From assembly GCA_947169755.1 (NCBI GenBank), contig CAMVQX010000016.1:1-19280 (forward strand): a DNA stretch of 19,280 nt. Direction: 5' to 3'. Shown one piece after another: positions 1-6,633 of the stretch. A program made the position numbers and the translations under genes. Within the stretch, counting starts at the first letter, position 1, and each line of letters starts with the position of its first letter. This stretch comes from an uncultured bacterium. GTDB lineage: Bacteria; Cyanobacteriota; Vampirovibrionia; Gastranaerophilales; Gastranaerophilaceae. A model generated the notes under the pieces. The model was not told the DNA's origin and ran no database searches. It saw only the letters and a program-made list of their open reading frames with translations.

Positions 1-1
1 T

Positions 2-31
2 AAAAAACCGAGGGGGTGACCTCGGTTTTTT
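2..31. terminator. Bidirectional Rho-independent terminator
   Basis: A perfect 12-bp inverted repeat, AAAAAACCGAGG (2-13) and CCTCGGTTTTTT (20-31), flanks a 6-nt loop. The A-tract and T-tract make it work in both directions. On the minus strand it sits about 29 nt past the stop codon of the gene ending at 60, so it probably ends that transcript, and it may also end a plus-strand transcript entering from outside the window. Confidence 0.9.
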
Positions 32-59
32 ATTAAATTCCTTATTCCTATTGATTTTC

Positions 60-626
60 CTACGCTTGTCCTGTGTAATCCGGTTTGAGGTTTTGAGCCC
101 CTTGTTTTTCCATATCTTTGTTTGCTTCGTAGTCTGCAGATGCAATCTTGAGTTGTGTTTCTAAGTTATCTTTTTCAAGTTGTAATGACTCTTCAACATC
201 TTTCAACGCATTCAAATCGGCATCTCGCTGCATTTCGAATACTTGCTGCCACATATTATTAGCCATTGAAGCCTGCATTTGAGCCTGTTGTTGAATCATA
301 CTGTAAGCTGAACTGAATTGATATTGTTGTTCAGAACTTATACCAGACATTTCACCATAACCAGCACCAGACATTGCATTTAAATATGCAGCTGCAACAG
401 GATTAGATCCTGCTAATTGTTGTAAACCACCCATGATAAAGTATTGAGTTTGAGCCTGCATTTGGTTCTTCATATTACGTTCTTGAGCTTGGTACATTTT
501 TTCTTTGTCCCCAATTTCTCTCGTAATACGACGCAATCGACTCTGAACAGTGGTGAGTTGGAACTGAATGCTCCTCATCCGCTGCCCGGCCATTAATTTA
601 CCGTATGCGCCCATTAAGAAACCCAT
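60..626 (-). CDS. Hypothetical coiled-coil protein, Met/Gln/Ala-rich centre (188 aa)
   Basis: I do not recognise a family. The 188-residue protein has a basic helical start (about residues 10-60, with Arg/Lys/Gln heptad-like spacing), a Gly/Ala/Met/Gln-rich middle (about 60-125) with a Gly-Ser-Asn-Pro turn near 73-76, and a second charged coiled coil (about 130-175). There is no signal peptide and no convincing membrane helix. The start is supported by AAAGGA about 8 nt upstream of the ATG at 626. The gene stands alone and is followed by its own terminator. The composition resembles small helical filament, needle or scaffold proteins of secretion machines, but that is only a composition argument. 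Confidence 0.75.
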   Translation of the reverse strand: MGFLMGAYGKLMAGQRMRSIQFQLTTVQSRLRRITREIGDKEKMYQAQERNMKNQMQAQTQYFIMGGLQQLAGSNPVAAAYLNAMSGAGYGEMSGISSEQQYQFSSAYSMIQQQAQMQASMANNMWQQVFEMQRDADLNALKDVEESLQLEKDNLETQLKIASADYEANKDMEKQGAQNLKPDYTGQA

Positions 627-754
627 TGTCTTATCCTTTGTGTTTTATGCCTCGTAAATATATAAAGTAATATATAATCAAATAATTGCCTTTTTTGAAA
701 AATAATGTTAAGAAATTGTAACATTTGCAACAAAAACGCATTAATGACTTGTAT

Positions 755-782
755 TTGCAATAATATATTTTTTTGATAAAAT
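755..782 (+). promoter_or_regulatory. Sigma-70 promoter for the AI-2E permease/radical SAM operon
   Basis: A -35 TTGCAA (755-760), a 16-bp spacer and an extended -10 TGATAAAAT (774-782) predict a start near 789. The Shine-Dalgarno AAGGGGG (791-797) follows, so the leader is about 15 nt. Confidence 0.6.
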
Positions 783-803
783 TAATTTGTAAGGGGGTTT
801 TTA

Positions 804-1841
804 ATGTTATTCAGAAAAAGTTTTTGGACAGCAAAAAATATTATTTTTATATTACTTGTTATAATTCTTTCGTTTTTACTGCCACAAATGGTTAACATTT
901 TGTTATTATTTTTTGGAGCATACGTTATAGCTTGTGCACTTAATCCTTTCGTTTTAAATATGTCAAAAAAAATGAATAGGACTGTTGCTGCAACTGTTGT
1001 AATGGCAGTTGGTTTGCTTTCTATAACCGCTTTGTTTGTGCCAATAATTGCAGTTGCAATAAAAGAAATTCGTGTGTTTATGATAAATTTGCCTGATAAG
1101 ATTACAGGTGTTTACAACTTTATAACAGGAGCTAAAATATATGGCCACAAATTGGCTGAAATGATTGATTTTGACACAGTTATAGGTAATTCATCGAATT
1201 TTGCAAAAGATGTTGTTAATCACTCTTTGAATATAACGGTCGGACTAGCGCAGTTAATAGTTATATTGATTGCTATGACTATGATTGTATATTATATTTT
1301 AGCTGACAAAGATTATCTAAAAAAGAAATTTTTACAATTCTTCCCGCCGGATTTAAAAAATAAAGCAGAAAGTATTGTATCAACAATAAGTACAAAAGTC
1401 GGTGCATACGTGAGAGCTCAGCTTTTGTCTATGGTTGCGGTCGGCATTATGGTTGCAATAGTACTCGTTATATTTGGTGTTGATTATGCAACTTTGCTTG
1501 GTTTAATATCAGGTATTTTAGATATTATACCAATATTAGGTCCTTCAATTGCATTGGCAGTTATTTTGTTGGTTGCATATCCTCTTGGAATAGTCAAAAT
1601 CATATTTATTGTGCTTGGATTTTTATTGTGCCAGCAATTATCAAACTATGTAATAAAACCGATATTATTTGGCAAAATGATGAAAATGCACCCTCTTATG
1701 ATATTTTTGGCATTGTTTGTCGCAAACCAATTTTTAGGATTCTGGGGAGTTATTTTATCACCTGCGATTGCTGCAACTTTGTGTGTGCTTGTTGATGAAC
1801 TTTACCTTAATCCCATAAATGTGAAGGGTGAAGATGCCTAA
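804..1841 (+). CDS. AI-2E family transporter (PF01594-type membrane permease)
   Basis: This 345-residue polytopic membrane protein has the usual length and layout of the AI-2E transporter (UPF0118/PerM/YdiK) family: N-terminal hydrophobic hairpins (about 12-37 and 61-85), a soluble insert (about 90-140), and a C-terminal membrane half. The signature region DIIPILGPSIA lies at about 240-250 and a late His-Pro-Leu segment at about 296-325, ending in a Ser-Pro-Ala re-entrant-like stretch. Members export small molecules or act as Na+/H+ antiporters; the substrate cannot be told from sequence. AAGGGGG sits 7 nt before the ATG. The stop overlaps the start of the radical SAM gene by 8 nt, so the two are probably translationally coupled. 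Confidence 0.85.
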   Translation: MLFRKSFWTAKNIIFILLVIILSFLLPQMVNILLLFFGAYVIACALNPFVLNMSKKMNRTVAATVVMAVGLLSITALFVPIIAVAIKEIRVFMINLPDKITGVYNFITGAKIYGHKLAEMIDFDTVIGNSSNFAKDVVNHSLNITVGLAQLIVILIAMTMIVYYILADKDYLKKKFLQFFPPDLKNKAESIVSTISTKVGAYVRAQLLSMVAVGIMVAIVLVIFGVDYATLLGLISGILDIIPILGPSIALAVILLVAYPLGIVKIIFIVLGFLLCQQLSNYVIKPILFGKMMKMHPLMIFLALFVANQFLGFWGVILSPAIAATLCVLVDELYLNPINVKGEDA

Positions 1842-3363
1842 AGAAATTTACCTATATAACAGAAATCTGAATAAAACTTCAGATTACACGGTTTGGCTTG
1901 GATTTCCCGGGCCTTACTCCTTTTCATTATCATCACTTGGATTTTTATGGCTGTATAAATCTATTGATGAAAAATCGGATGTAAAAATTGAAAGAATCTG
2001 CTCTGATACTGAATCAACTAAGTATAATATGCCTGATTTATTCGGATTTTCTTTTTCTTTCGATACAGATTTTTTAACAATTTTTTCAATGTTAGAAAAA
2101 TATAATATTCCTTTAAAATCAAAAGACCGAGATAATATTATATTTGCAGGAGGTCCGGTTGTAAGTGCAAATCCGGAGCCATACAAGGATATATTTGATT
2201 TTTTTATAATTGGAGACGGAGAAGATATTAATTTAACAGCAGTTGAAATCTGCAAATCTAACAGTGATAAGAATACTGCGCTTAAATTATTATCAGAAAT
2301 TGACGGGATTTATGTGCCAAAATACTCGCATAAAGTTAAAAAACTTACTAAAAAATTAACTGAATGCATATACACTCCTATTTTAGGTGAAAATGCCTTT
2401 TTTAAAGATACATTTATTATTGAAATGGCAAGAGGTTGTTCAAACAGATGCGGTTTCTGCCTTGCTTCATATTTAAATCTACCGTTGAGGTCAGTACCAA
2501 ATGATGAACTTATGAAAGCTTTGGAAATTGGGCTTAAACATACAAATAAAATCGCATTTTTAGGTGCTCAAGTCAGCGCACATCCAAATTTCCATGATAT
2601 ATGTAAATTTATATATGAAAAAATTAGTAACGGGCAAAATATTGAAATGAATTTTTCATCATTGAGAGTCGATGCGATTTCTGAAGATGTCATAAAAACA
2701 CTTAAAGCTGCCGGACAAAAGAGTATCACTCTTGCAATAGAAGCAGGAAGCGAAAGATTGAGGAAAGTTATAAACAAGCATCTGAGTGAAGAACAAATTT
2801 TTAATGCAGTAAAAATTGCCAAAGATAATGGTTTGAAAAGCATAAAATTTTACGGTATGATAGGACTTCCGACTGAAACTTATGATGATATAGATGAGCT
2901 TATAAGACTTGCAAAAACGTTAAAAAATAATAACAAAGGATTTGACATTACATTTGGATTTTCAAGTTTTGTACCTAAACCCAATACCCCGTTTCAATGG
3001 CTTGGCAGAGAAAATACAAAATTACTTGAGGACAAATCAAATTATATAAAAAAAGAGTTACATAAAATTGGAATTTCAGCAAATATATCGAGTATAAAAT
3101 GGGATTACTGGCAAGCTGTTCTATCAAGAGGGGATTCTTCATTAAGCGACTTTTTAATAGAAATATATAAACAAGGCGGAAAATTAGGTGCTTTTAAGGC
3201 ATCTGCCAAGAAATTTAATATAAATACAGATATATTTGCATACAAAAACTACTCATTCGATACAAAATTACCTTGGGATTTTATAGATATAACTCCAGGC
3301 AAAGAATTTCTGATAAAAGAAAATAAACGCCTGTTAGACGGGAGTATAATCGCAATAGACTAA
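1834..3363 (+). CDS. Radical SAM protein with N-terminal cobalamin-binding-like domain
   Basis: This 509-residue protein has the [4Fe-4S] cluster motif CxxxCxxC at C202, C206 and C209 (Met-Ala-Arg-Gly-Cys context). It is preceded by a Rossmann-like N-terminal half with Ala-Gly-Gly-Pro (105-108) and Gly-Asp-Gly-Glu (128-131), as in B12-binding radical SAM enzymes. A Lys-Pro-x-Thr-Pro-Phe-Gln-Trp stretch near 388 matches my memory of the uncharacterised TIGR03960-like family. Reaction unknown. I chose ATG 1834 over the GTG two codons upstream because GAAGGG (1823-1828) is well placed for it. The last 30 bp overlap the convergent phosphatase-like gene. Confidence 0.85.
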   Translation: MPKEIYLYNRNLNKTSDYTVWLGFPGPYSFSLSSLGFLWLYKSIDEKSDVKIERICSDTESTKYNMPDLFGFSFSFDTDFLTIFSMLEKYNIPLKSKDRDNIIFAGGPVVSANPEPYKDIFDFFIIGDGEDINLTAVEICKSNSDKNTALKLLSEIDGIYVPKYSHKVKKLTKKLTECIYTPILGENAFFKDTFIIEMARGCSNRCGFCLASYLNLPLRSVPNDELMKALEIGLKHTNKIAFLGAQVSAHPNFHDICKFIYEKISNGQNIEMNFSSLRVDAISEDVIKTLKAAGQKSITLAIEAGSERLRKVINKHLSEEQIFNAVKIAKDNGLKSIKFYGMIGLPTETYDDIDELIRLAKTLKNNNKGFDITFGFSSFVPKPNTPFQWLGRENTKLLEDKSNYIKKELHKIGISANISSIKWDYWQAVLSRGDSSLSDFLIEIYKQGGKLGAFKASAKKFNINTDIFAYKNYSFDTKLPWDFIDITPGKEFLIKENKRLLDGSIIAID

Positions 3364-3957
3364 GCTTGACCAATGTGCAAAATAGCTTATTTGAGTAGCA
3401 CTTCCGGATTTTATATAAATTCTGTGTAATGAGCTGTCAGAAAGATTCAGAGCAGCACATATAGCAGCTTTAATAACATCTCTGTGAGTAACTATAATAA
3501 TTCTGTTCCCGATATTTTCCTCTATCAAATTATTTATAGTAGTATTAATTCTTTTGATAAATGCAGAAATTGACTCTGCATCGTCCGGAGTAGGAACTTC
3601 AGGATTATTTATCAATTTTTCCAAACTCTCCGGATATTTTTGTTCAACTTGTTCAAATGTCATTCCGTTGAAAGAACCGCATTTTCGCGGGTGTAAATCA
3701 TTAATTACTTCATAATCCTGTTTGAACAACTTAGCAATCATTGCCGCAGATTGAGTTGATCTTACTGCTGGAGATGTATAAATCTTATCATTTTTAATAC
3801 CGCGTTTTTTCAGGAATTCACAAATTTTTTCAATTTCATCTTGCCCTTTATCACTCAACGGCGGGTAATTTTCGACATCAGTTAATCTGCCGTCTTCACT
3901 AAAAATAGTAGCACCGTTACATATAAAAGTTATTTTACATTTTCTGTCAAAATACAT
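3334..3957 (-). CDS. Histidine-phosphatase-fold protein lacking the catalytic histidine
   Basis: The 207-residue protein has the phosphoglycerate mutase/histidine phosphatase fold. The family opens with a strand ending in Arg-His-Gly, whose His is phosphorylated during catalysis. Here it reads Phe-Ile-Cys-Asn-Gly-Ala-Thr (11-17), so Arg is Cys13 and the nucleophile His is Asn14, encoded TGT AAC. Other landmarks remain: Leu-Ser-Asp-Lys-Gly (34-38), the second Arg in SPAVRSTQSA (R66), Glu-Ser (128-129), and the second His in Thr-His-Arg-Asp (H158). It is therefore likely a pseudophosphatase that binds rather than cleaves a phospho-ligand, unless the nucleophile has moved. AAGGA lies about 8 nt before the ATG. 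Its 3' end overlaps the radical SAM gene by 30 bp. Confidence 0.85.
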   Translation of the reverse strand: MYFDRKCKITFICNGATIFSEDGRLTDVENYPPLSDKGQDEIEKICEFLKKRGIKNDKIYTSPAVRSTQSAAMIAKLFKQDYEVINDLHPRKCGSFNGMTFEQVEQKYPESLEKLINNPEVPTPDDAESISAFIKRINTTINNLIEENIGNRIIIVTHRDVIKAAICAALNLSDSSLHRIYIKSGSATQISYFAHWSSLVYCDYTPV

Positions 3958-3972
3958 ATCAATTCCTTTTTA

Positions 3973-3985
3973 TGATATTATAACA
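3973..3985. promoter_or_regulatory. Two overlapping divergent extended -10 promoters
   Basis: On the plus strand TGATATTAT (3973-3981) is an extended -10 for the leuD-like gene, with predicted start near 3988. On the minus strand TGTTATAAT (3985 down to 3977), a perfect extended -10, serves the phosphatase-like gene, with predicted start near 3970. The hexamers overlap almost completely, so RNA polymerase should open only one direction at a time. Neither has a good -35. Confidence 0.55.
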
Positions 3986-4008
3986 TTAAAATTAAAAAGG
4001 AGATAGTT

Positions 4009-4503
4009 ATGCGAGGAAAAGCATTTAAATTTGGAGATAATATTTCAACCGACCACATTGCACCGGGAAGATTGTTTTACTTGCGTTCAAATTTACAGGA
4101 ATTTGCAAAACATGTATTGGAAGATGCTGATCCAACTTTCGCATCATCGATGAAAAAAGGTGATTTTGTTGTTGGCGGCTCAAATTTTGGACTTGGTTCT
4201 TCTAGAGAGCATGCACCTCAAATTATAAAAATTGCAGGTGTAGGTGCAGTAATTGCGAAATCATTTGCAAGAATATTTTATAGAAATGCTATCAATATAG
4301 GTCTTTTGGCTATCGAATGCGATACGGATTCAATTGATGCCGGAGATGAACTGGAATTAGATATTGAAAAAGGCATATTGAAAAATCTTACAAACGGGAC
4401 AATTGTGCAAATTGAACCGTTGCCCCCGGTTATGATTAAACTTTTACAAGACGGCGGTTTGGTTGAGCACATAAAGAAAAATGGTGATTTTAAACTTGTA
4501 TAA
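4009..4503 (+). CDS. leuD: Aconitase-family small (swivel) subunit, 3-isopropylmalate dehydratase type
   Basis: This 164-residue protein is a complete aconitase swivel domain of the short, two-subunit type: Gly-Asp-Asn-Ile-Ser-Thr-Asp (9-15), Gly-Ser-Ser-Arg-Glu-His-Ala-Pro (63-70, substrate carboxylate binding) and Ala-Arg-Ile-Phe-Tyr-Arg-Asn (87-93). It would pair with a [4Fe-4S] large subunit, which is not in the window, so the pair is split. The substrate loop reads Tyr-Leu-Arg-Ser (24-27). In methanogen paralogues a Tyr-Leu-Arg-Thr loop goes with homoaconitase activity and Tyr-Leu-Val with isopropylmalate, so the leucine role is likely but not certain. AAGGAG (3997-4002) precedes the ATG by 6 nt. 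The stop is 1 nt from that of the convergent gene. Confidence 0.8.
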   Translation: MRGKAFKFGDNISTDHIAPGRLFYLRSNLQEFAKHVLEDADPTFASSMKKGDFVVGGSNFGLGSSREHAPQIIKIAGVGAVIAKSFARIFYRNAINIGLLAIECDTDSIDAGDELELDIEKGILKNLTNGTIVQIEPLPPVMIKLLQDGGLVEHIKKNGDFKLV

Positions 4504-4504
4504 A

Positions 4505-5182
4505 TTACCAAGTTCTTATTGAATTAATCATTTTTATTGCTTCAGCTGCATTTCTTGTTTTTAACATAACATATTGGTTATTGCGCGGATTTATAATGCA
4601 CATAGTTTTGCCGCAGCGTCTTAAATAATCACTTAGCATTGAGTAATTTGCAGCTCTTTCTCTGTACTCATTACACTCTTGAAAACTGTTACAAATTTTA
4701 TCAGGACCTGTGTTACCCCAATTTAGTTTATCAAAATAGTACAATGTAACAGGTTCAATGTTATAAAATCTGGACATTTTTGTTTTATCAAAATAAGAAC
4801 TTATTTGATTATGGAAATCTTTTGAATATTTTGGATTTTTATCATCATTATCATAGATATAGAATATAACTTTTTGCGGAGAGTTAAAGATATTATTCCA
4901 AGCACGTGAGTCCTGATGTCCCTTTAACGCACTTGCCGGTATAGGTAAAGCTTTGTAGTTTTTAAAAATGGTTGTATTTTGGTTTCCTGCAGTAGTTTCA
5001 GTACTCATCATTTCAGAAACGCCCAATGATTTTACACCTGATGATACAATCGTAGCAATATTGTCATAAGCATCTTTAAAATCAGATACCGTAAAACCTT
5101 TCAAAAATCCGGTGAAATAAGCTGCACCTAATATTATACCTACACAAACAAAAAATATTAAAACTTCTTTCAATTTATTCAT
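4505..5182 (-). CDS. Membrane-anchored hypothetical protein, possibly thioredoxin-like
   Basis: The 225-residue protein has one N-terminal membrane segment (about 7-27), a Ser/Thr/Asn linker (about 50-75) and a soluble domain (about 80-225) probably outside the membrane. The domain has a strand Lys-Val-Ile-Phe-Tyr-Ile-Tyr (104-110), a strand-like stretch at 143-150, a Cys pair (C164, C170), and a second Cys pair C190/C195 just before a Ile-Ile-Asn-Pro-Arg strand. The alternation and late strand pair (194-208) resemble a thioredoxin fold without a CxxC motif; this is inference. GGGAGAG precedes the ATG. It is transcribed away from rpsL with promoters that interlock. Confidence 0.7.
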   Translation of the reverse strand: MNKLKEVLIFFVCVGIILGAAYFTGFLKGFTVSDFKDAYDNIATIVSSGVKSLGVSEMMSTETTAGNQNTTIFKNYKALPIPASALKGHQDSRAWNNIFNSPQKVIFYIYDNDDKNPKYSKDFHNQISSYFDKTKMSRFYNIEPVTLYYFDKLNWGNTGPDKICNSFQECNEYRERAANYSMLSDYLRRCGKTMCIINPRNNQYVMLKTRNAAEAIKMINSIRTW

Positions 5183-5214
5183 AAAAAACTCTCCCAGAAA
5201 ATATTACCATGTTT

Positions 5215-5269
5215 ATAATATATTTTCAAGATTTGTTGACAAACGAATGTGCTCGATGTTTAATATAAT
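5215..5269. promoter_or_regulatory. Divergent promoters sharing one -35 region (rpsL and 4505-5182 gene)
   Basis: Plus strand: consensus -35 TTGACA (5236-5241), with the -10 within TTTAATATAAT (5259-5269; TTTAAT gives a 17-bp spacer, TAATAT 19). Minus strand: -35 TTGTCA (complement of 5237-5242), 16-bp spacer, -10 TATTAT (complement of 5215-5220). The two -35 boxes overlap by 5 bp inside the near-palindrome TTGTTGACAA, so the two polymerases should compete. Confidence 0.6.
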
Positions 5270-5311
5270 TACATTTAGCTGAAATTTTCGTGCTGAAATT
5301 CGTCTAAATTA

Positions 5312-5390
5312 GGTAAAATAGGACGTAGGAGTATTACTCGGCGGTCCCGTTATATGCAGAATGCGTAAGGGTTTTAGCATATGATTTACC
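5312..5390 (+). promoter_or_regulatory. Structured-looking 5' leader of the rpsL-rpsG operon
   Basis: The roughly 145-nt leader can fold as a three-way junction: outer stem GGTAAA (5312-5317) with TTTACC (5385-5390); arm 2 GGAC (5321-5324) with GTCC (5344-5347), containing GAG (5329-5331) and CTC (5337-5339); arm 3 ATATGC (5352-5357) with GCATAT (5377-5382). ATGC at 5361-5364 could instead pair with 5377-5380, giving a rival hairpin. I do not recognise it as a known riboswitch. Ribosomal protein operons often carry such leaders for feedback by a ribosomal protein, here S7 or S12; that is an inference by analogy. Confidence 0.4.
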
Positions 5391-5420
5391 GAAATATATT
5401 ACATAATAAAGGAGAAAAAA

Positions 5421-5807
5421 ATGCCTACAATTAATCAATTGGTTCGTCAGGAACGCAAAAAATTAACTGACAAAACAAAATCTCCTGCTTTGATGGATTG
5501 TCCGCAAAGACGTGGAGTATGTACAAGGGTTTATACAACAACCCCTAAAAAACCTAATTCTGCATTAAGAAAAGTTGCCAGAGTTAGACTTACAAACGGA
5601 TTTGAAGTTACTTCATACATTCCGGGTATTGGACACAACCTTCAAGAACACAGTGTTGTTTTAATCAGAGGCGGCAGGGTAAAAGACCTTCCTGGTGTTC
5701 GTTACCACATTGTTAGAGGCACATTGGATACTGCTGGTGTTGCAAACCGCGCTCAATCGAGATCCAAATATGGTGCAAAAAGAGATAAAAAAGGAGGTAA
5801 GAAGTAA
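5421..5807 (+). CDS. rpsL: 30S ribosomal protein S12
   Basis: At 128 residues this is normal for S12, which shapes the decoding centre of the small subunit. The invariant blocks are present: Cys-Pro-Gln-Arg-Arg-Gly-Val-Cys-Thr-Arg (27-36), Thr-Pro-Lys-Lys-Pro-Asn-Ser-Ala-Leu-Arg-Lys (41-51), Gly-His-Asn-Leu-Gln-Glu-His-Ser (71-78) and Gly-Gly-Arg-Val-Lys-Asp-Leu-Pro-Gly (84-92). Lys44 and Lys88, the positions often changed in streptomycin resistance, are wild type. Gly-Phe-Glu-Val-Thr after the core block fits a cyanobacterial-type S12. AAAGGAG lies 6-7 nt upstream. The stop shares one base with the rpsG start (TAATG), and the rpsG Shine-Dalgarno lies inside the rpsL tail. Confidence 0.98.
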   Translation: MPTINQLVRQERKKLTDKTKSPALMDCPQRRGVCTRVYTTTPKKPNSALRKVARVRLTNGFEVTSYIPGIGHNLQEHSVVLIRGGRVKDLPGVRYHIVRGTLDTAGVANRAQSRSKYGAKRDKKGGKK

Positions 5808-6277
5808 TGTCAAGACGTTCTAAACCTGCCAGACGTATTCCGGCAGCAGATCCGGTTTACAATAGTGTAGATATATCAAAATTTATCAACAGAATAATGA
5901 GACGTGGTAAAAAGTCATTAGCTGAAAAAATCTTCTATGCTACATTAACAAAATTAGAAGAAAAAACTGGCGAAAAACCACTTGAAATTTTCCAAAAGGC
6001 TATGTCTAACGCTACTCCGTTGTTGGAAGTAAAAGCTAGACGTATTGGTGGTTCAACTTACCAAGTACCTATTGAAGTAAAAGCAGATAGAGGTTTTGCT
6101 TTAGCTTCTTCTTGGTTAATTGAAGCTGCTAAAAAACGTGGCGGAAAATCATTTATTGATAAATTGACTAATGAATTGATAGATGCTTCAAACGGTTCAG
6201 GCTCAGCTTGCAAAAAGCGTGAAGATACTCACAAAATGGCTGAAGCTAACAAAGCATTTGCTCATTACAGATATTAA
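5807..6277 (+). CDS. rpsG: 30S ribosomal protein S7
   Basis: This 156-residue protein is a full-length S7, the primary 16S rRNA binder that starts assembly of the small-subunit head. Landmarks are Met-Arg-Arg-Gly-Lys-Lys-Ser near 31-37, Asn-Ala-Thr-Pro-Leu-Leu-Glu-Val-Lys-Ala-Arg-Arg-Ile-Gly-Gly (67-81), and the C-terminal end Ala-Asn-Lys-Ala-Phe-Ala-His-Tyr-Arg-Tyr. A strong AAGGAGG (5791-5797) drives it. In most bacteria fusA and tuf follow; here a strong terminator and a convergent glutaredoxin gene follow, so this str operon ends after rpsG. S7 is the usual feedback regulator of str operons, making the leader upstream of rpsL a candidate S7 target. Confidence 0.98.
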   Translation: MSRRSKPARRIPAADPVYNSVDISKFINRIMRRGKKSLAEKIFYATLTKLEEKTGEKPLEIFQKAMSNATPLLEVKARRIGGSTYQVPIEVKADRGFALASSWLIEAAKKRGGKSFIDKLTNELIDASNGSGSACKKREDTHKMAEANKAFAHYRY

Positions 6278-6293
6278 TATTATTAGTAATTAT

Positions 6294-6326
6294 AAAAAAG
6301 AGGAACTGTTTAGTTCCTCTTTTTTT
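6294..6326. terminator. Bidirectional terminator between rpsG and the glutaredoxin gene
   Basis: AAAAAAGAGGAAC (6294-6306) pairs with GTTCCTCTTTTTT (6313-6325) around loop TGTTTA. The T-run serves rpsG; the A-run becomes a T-run for the minus-strand glutaredoxin gene, whose stop codon (6325-6327) touches the stem. Confidence 0.92.
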
Positions 6327-6540
6327 ATTCAAAATACTTTATAATATCTGAGGATTCATACATTTTTGTATTTCCGTCATGCAAAAACGGAACTTGATCT
6401 TTACCACCAAGCTCAAGTAATCTTCTGTGATTTTCTGAATTAGTTATATCAATTTTGTTATAATCAATATTATTTTCATCCAAAAAATTCATTACTTTTC
6501 TGCAATACGGGCAAGTTTCCATTATATACAAGTCTACCAT
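6325..6540 (-). CDS. Glutaredoxin
   Basis: A 71-residue minimal glutaredoxin. The dithiol active site Cys-Pro-Tyr-Cys is at 10-13, the cis-proline in Gln-Val-Pro-Phe at P51, and the late Glu-Ser-Ser-Asp-Ile motif that contacts glutathione in the family is near 62-66. It would reduce protein disulfides or mixed disulfides in the cytoplasm; a reductant other than glutathione is possible in an anaerobe. AAGGAGG lies 7 nt upstream of the ATG. It is a single-gene unit sharing its terminator with rpsG. Confidence 0.93.
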   Translation of the reverse strand: MVDLYIMETCPYCRKVMNFLDENNIDYNKIDITNSENHRRLLELGGKDQVPFLHDGNTKMYESSDIIKYFE

Positions 6541-6598
6541 TATTTCCTCCTTTTTATTGATTATAAATTATTTTTATAAAATATAGCAATAGTATAAT

Positions 6599-6633
6599 AA
6601 GACAGTATTTAATTTTTATGATAGAATCAAACT
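6599..6633 (+). promoter_or_regulatory. Extended -10 promoter placing transcription start at the wecB ATG
   Basis: TGATAGAAT (6619-6627) is an extended -10; the hexamer TAGAAT (6622-6627) ends 6 nt before the ATG at 6634, so +1 falls at or next to the A of ATG. A weak -35 (AAGACA, 6599-6604) lies 17 bp upstream. There is no Shine-Dalgarno. Confidence 0.5.

Noticed and set aside
2568..2843. Antisense reading frames inside the radical SAM, kinase and permease genes
   Set aside because: They have no ribosome binding sites or recognisable domains and are explained by the strong coding on the other strand.
5270..5420. A tRNA or a known riboswitch upstream of rpsL
   Set aside because: No T-loop (GTTCRANNC-like) or acceptor end with CCA-like pairing is present, and the conserved cores of the riboswitch classes I know are absent. 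Kept only as an unidentified structured leader.
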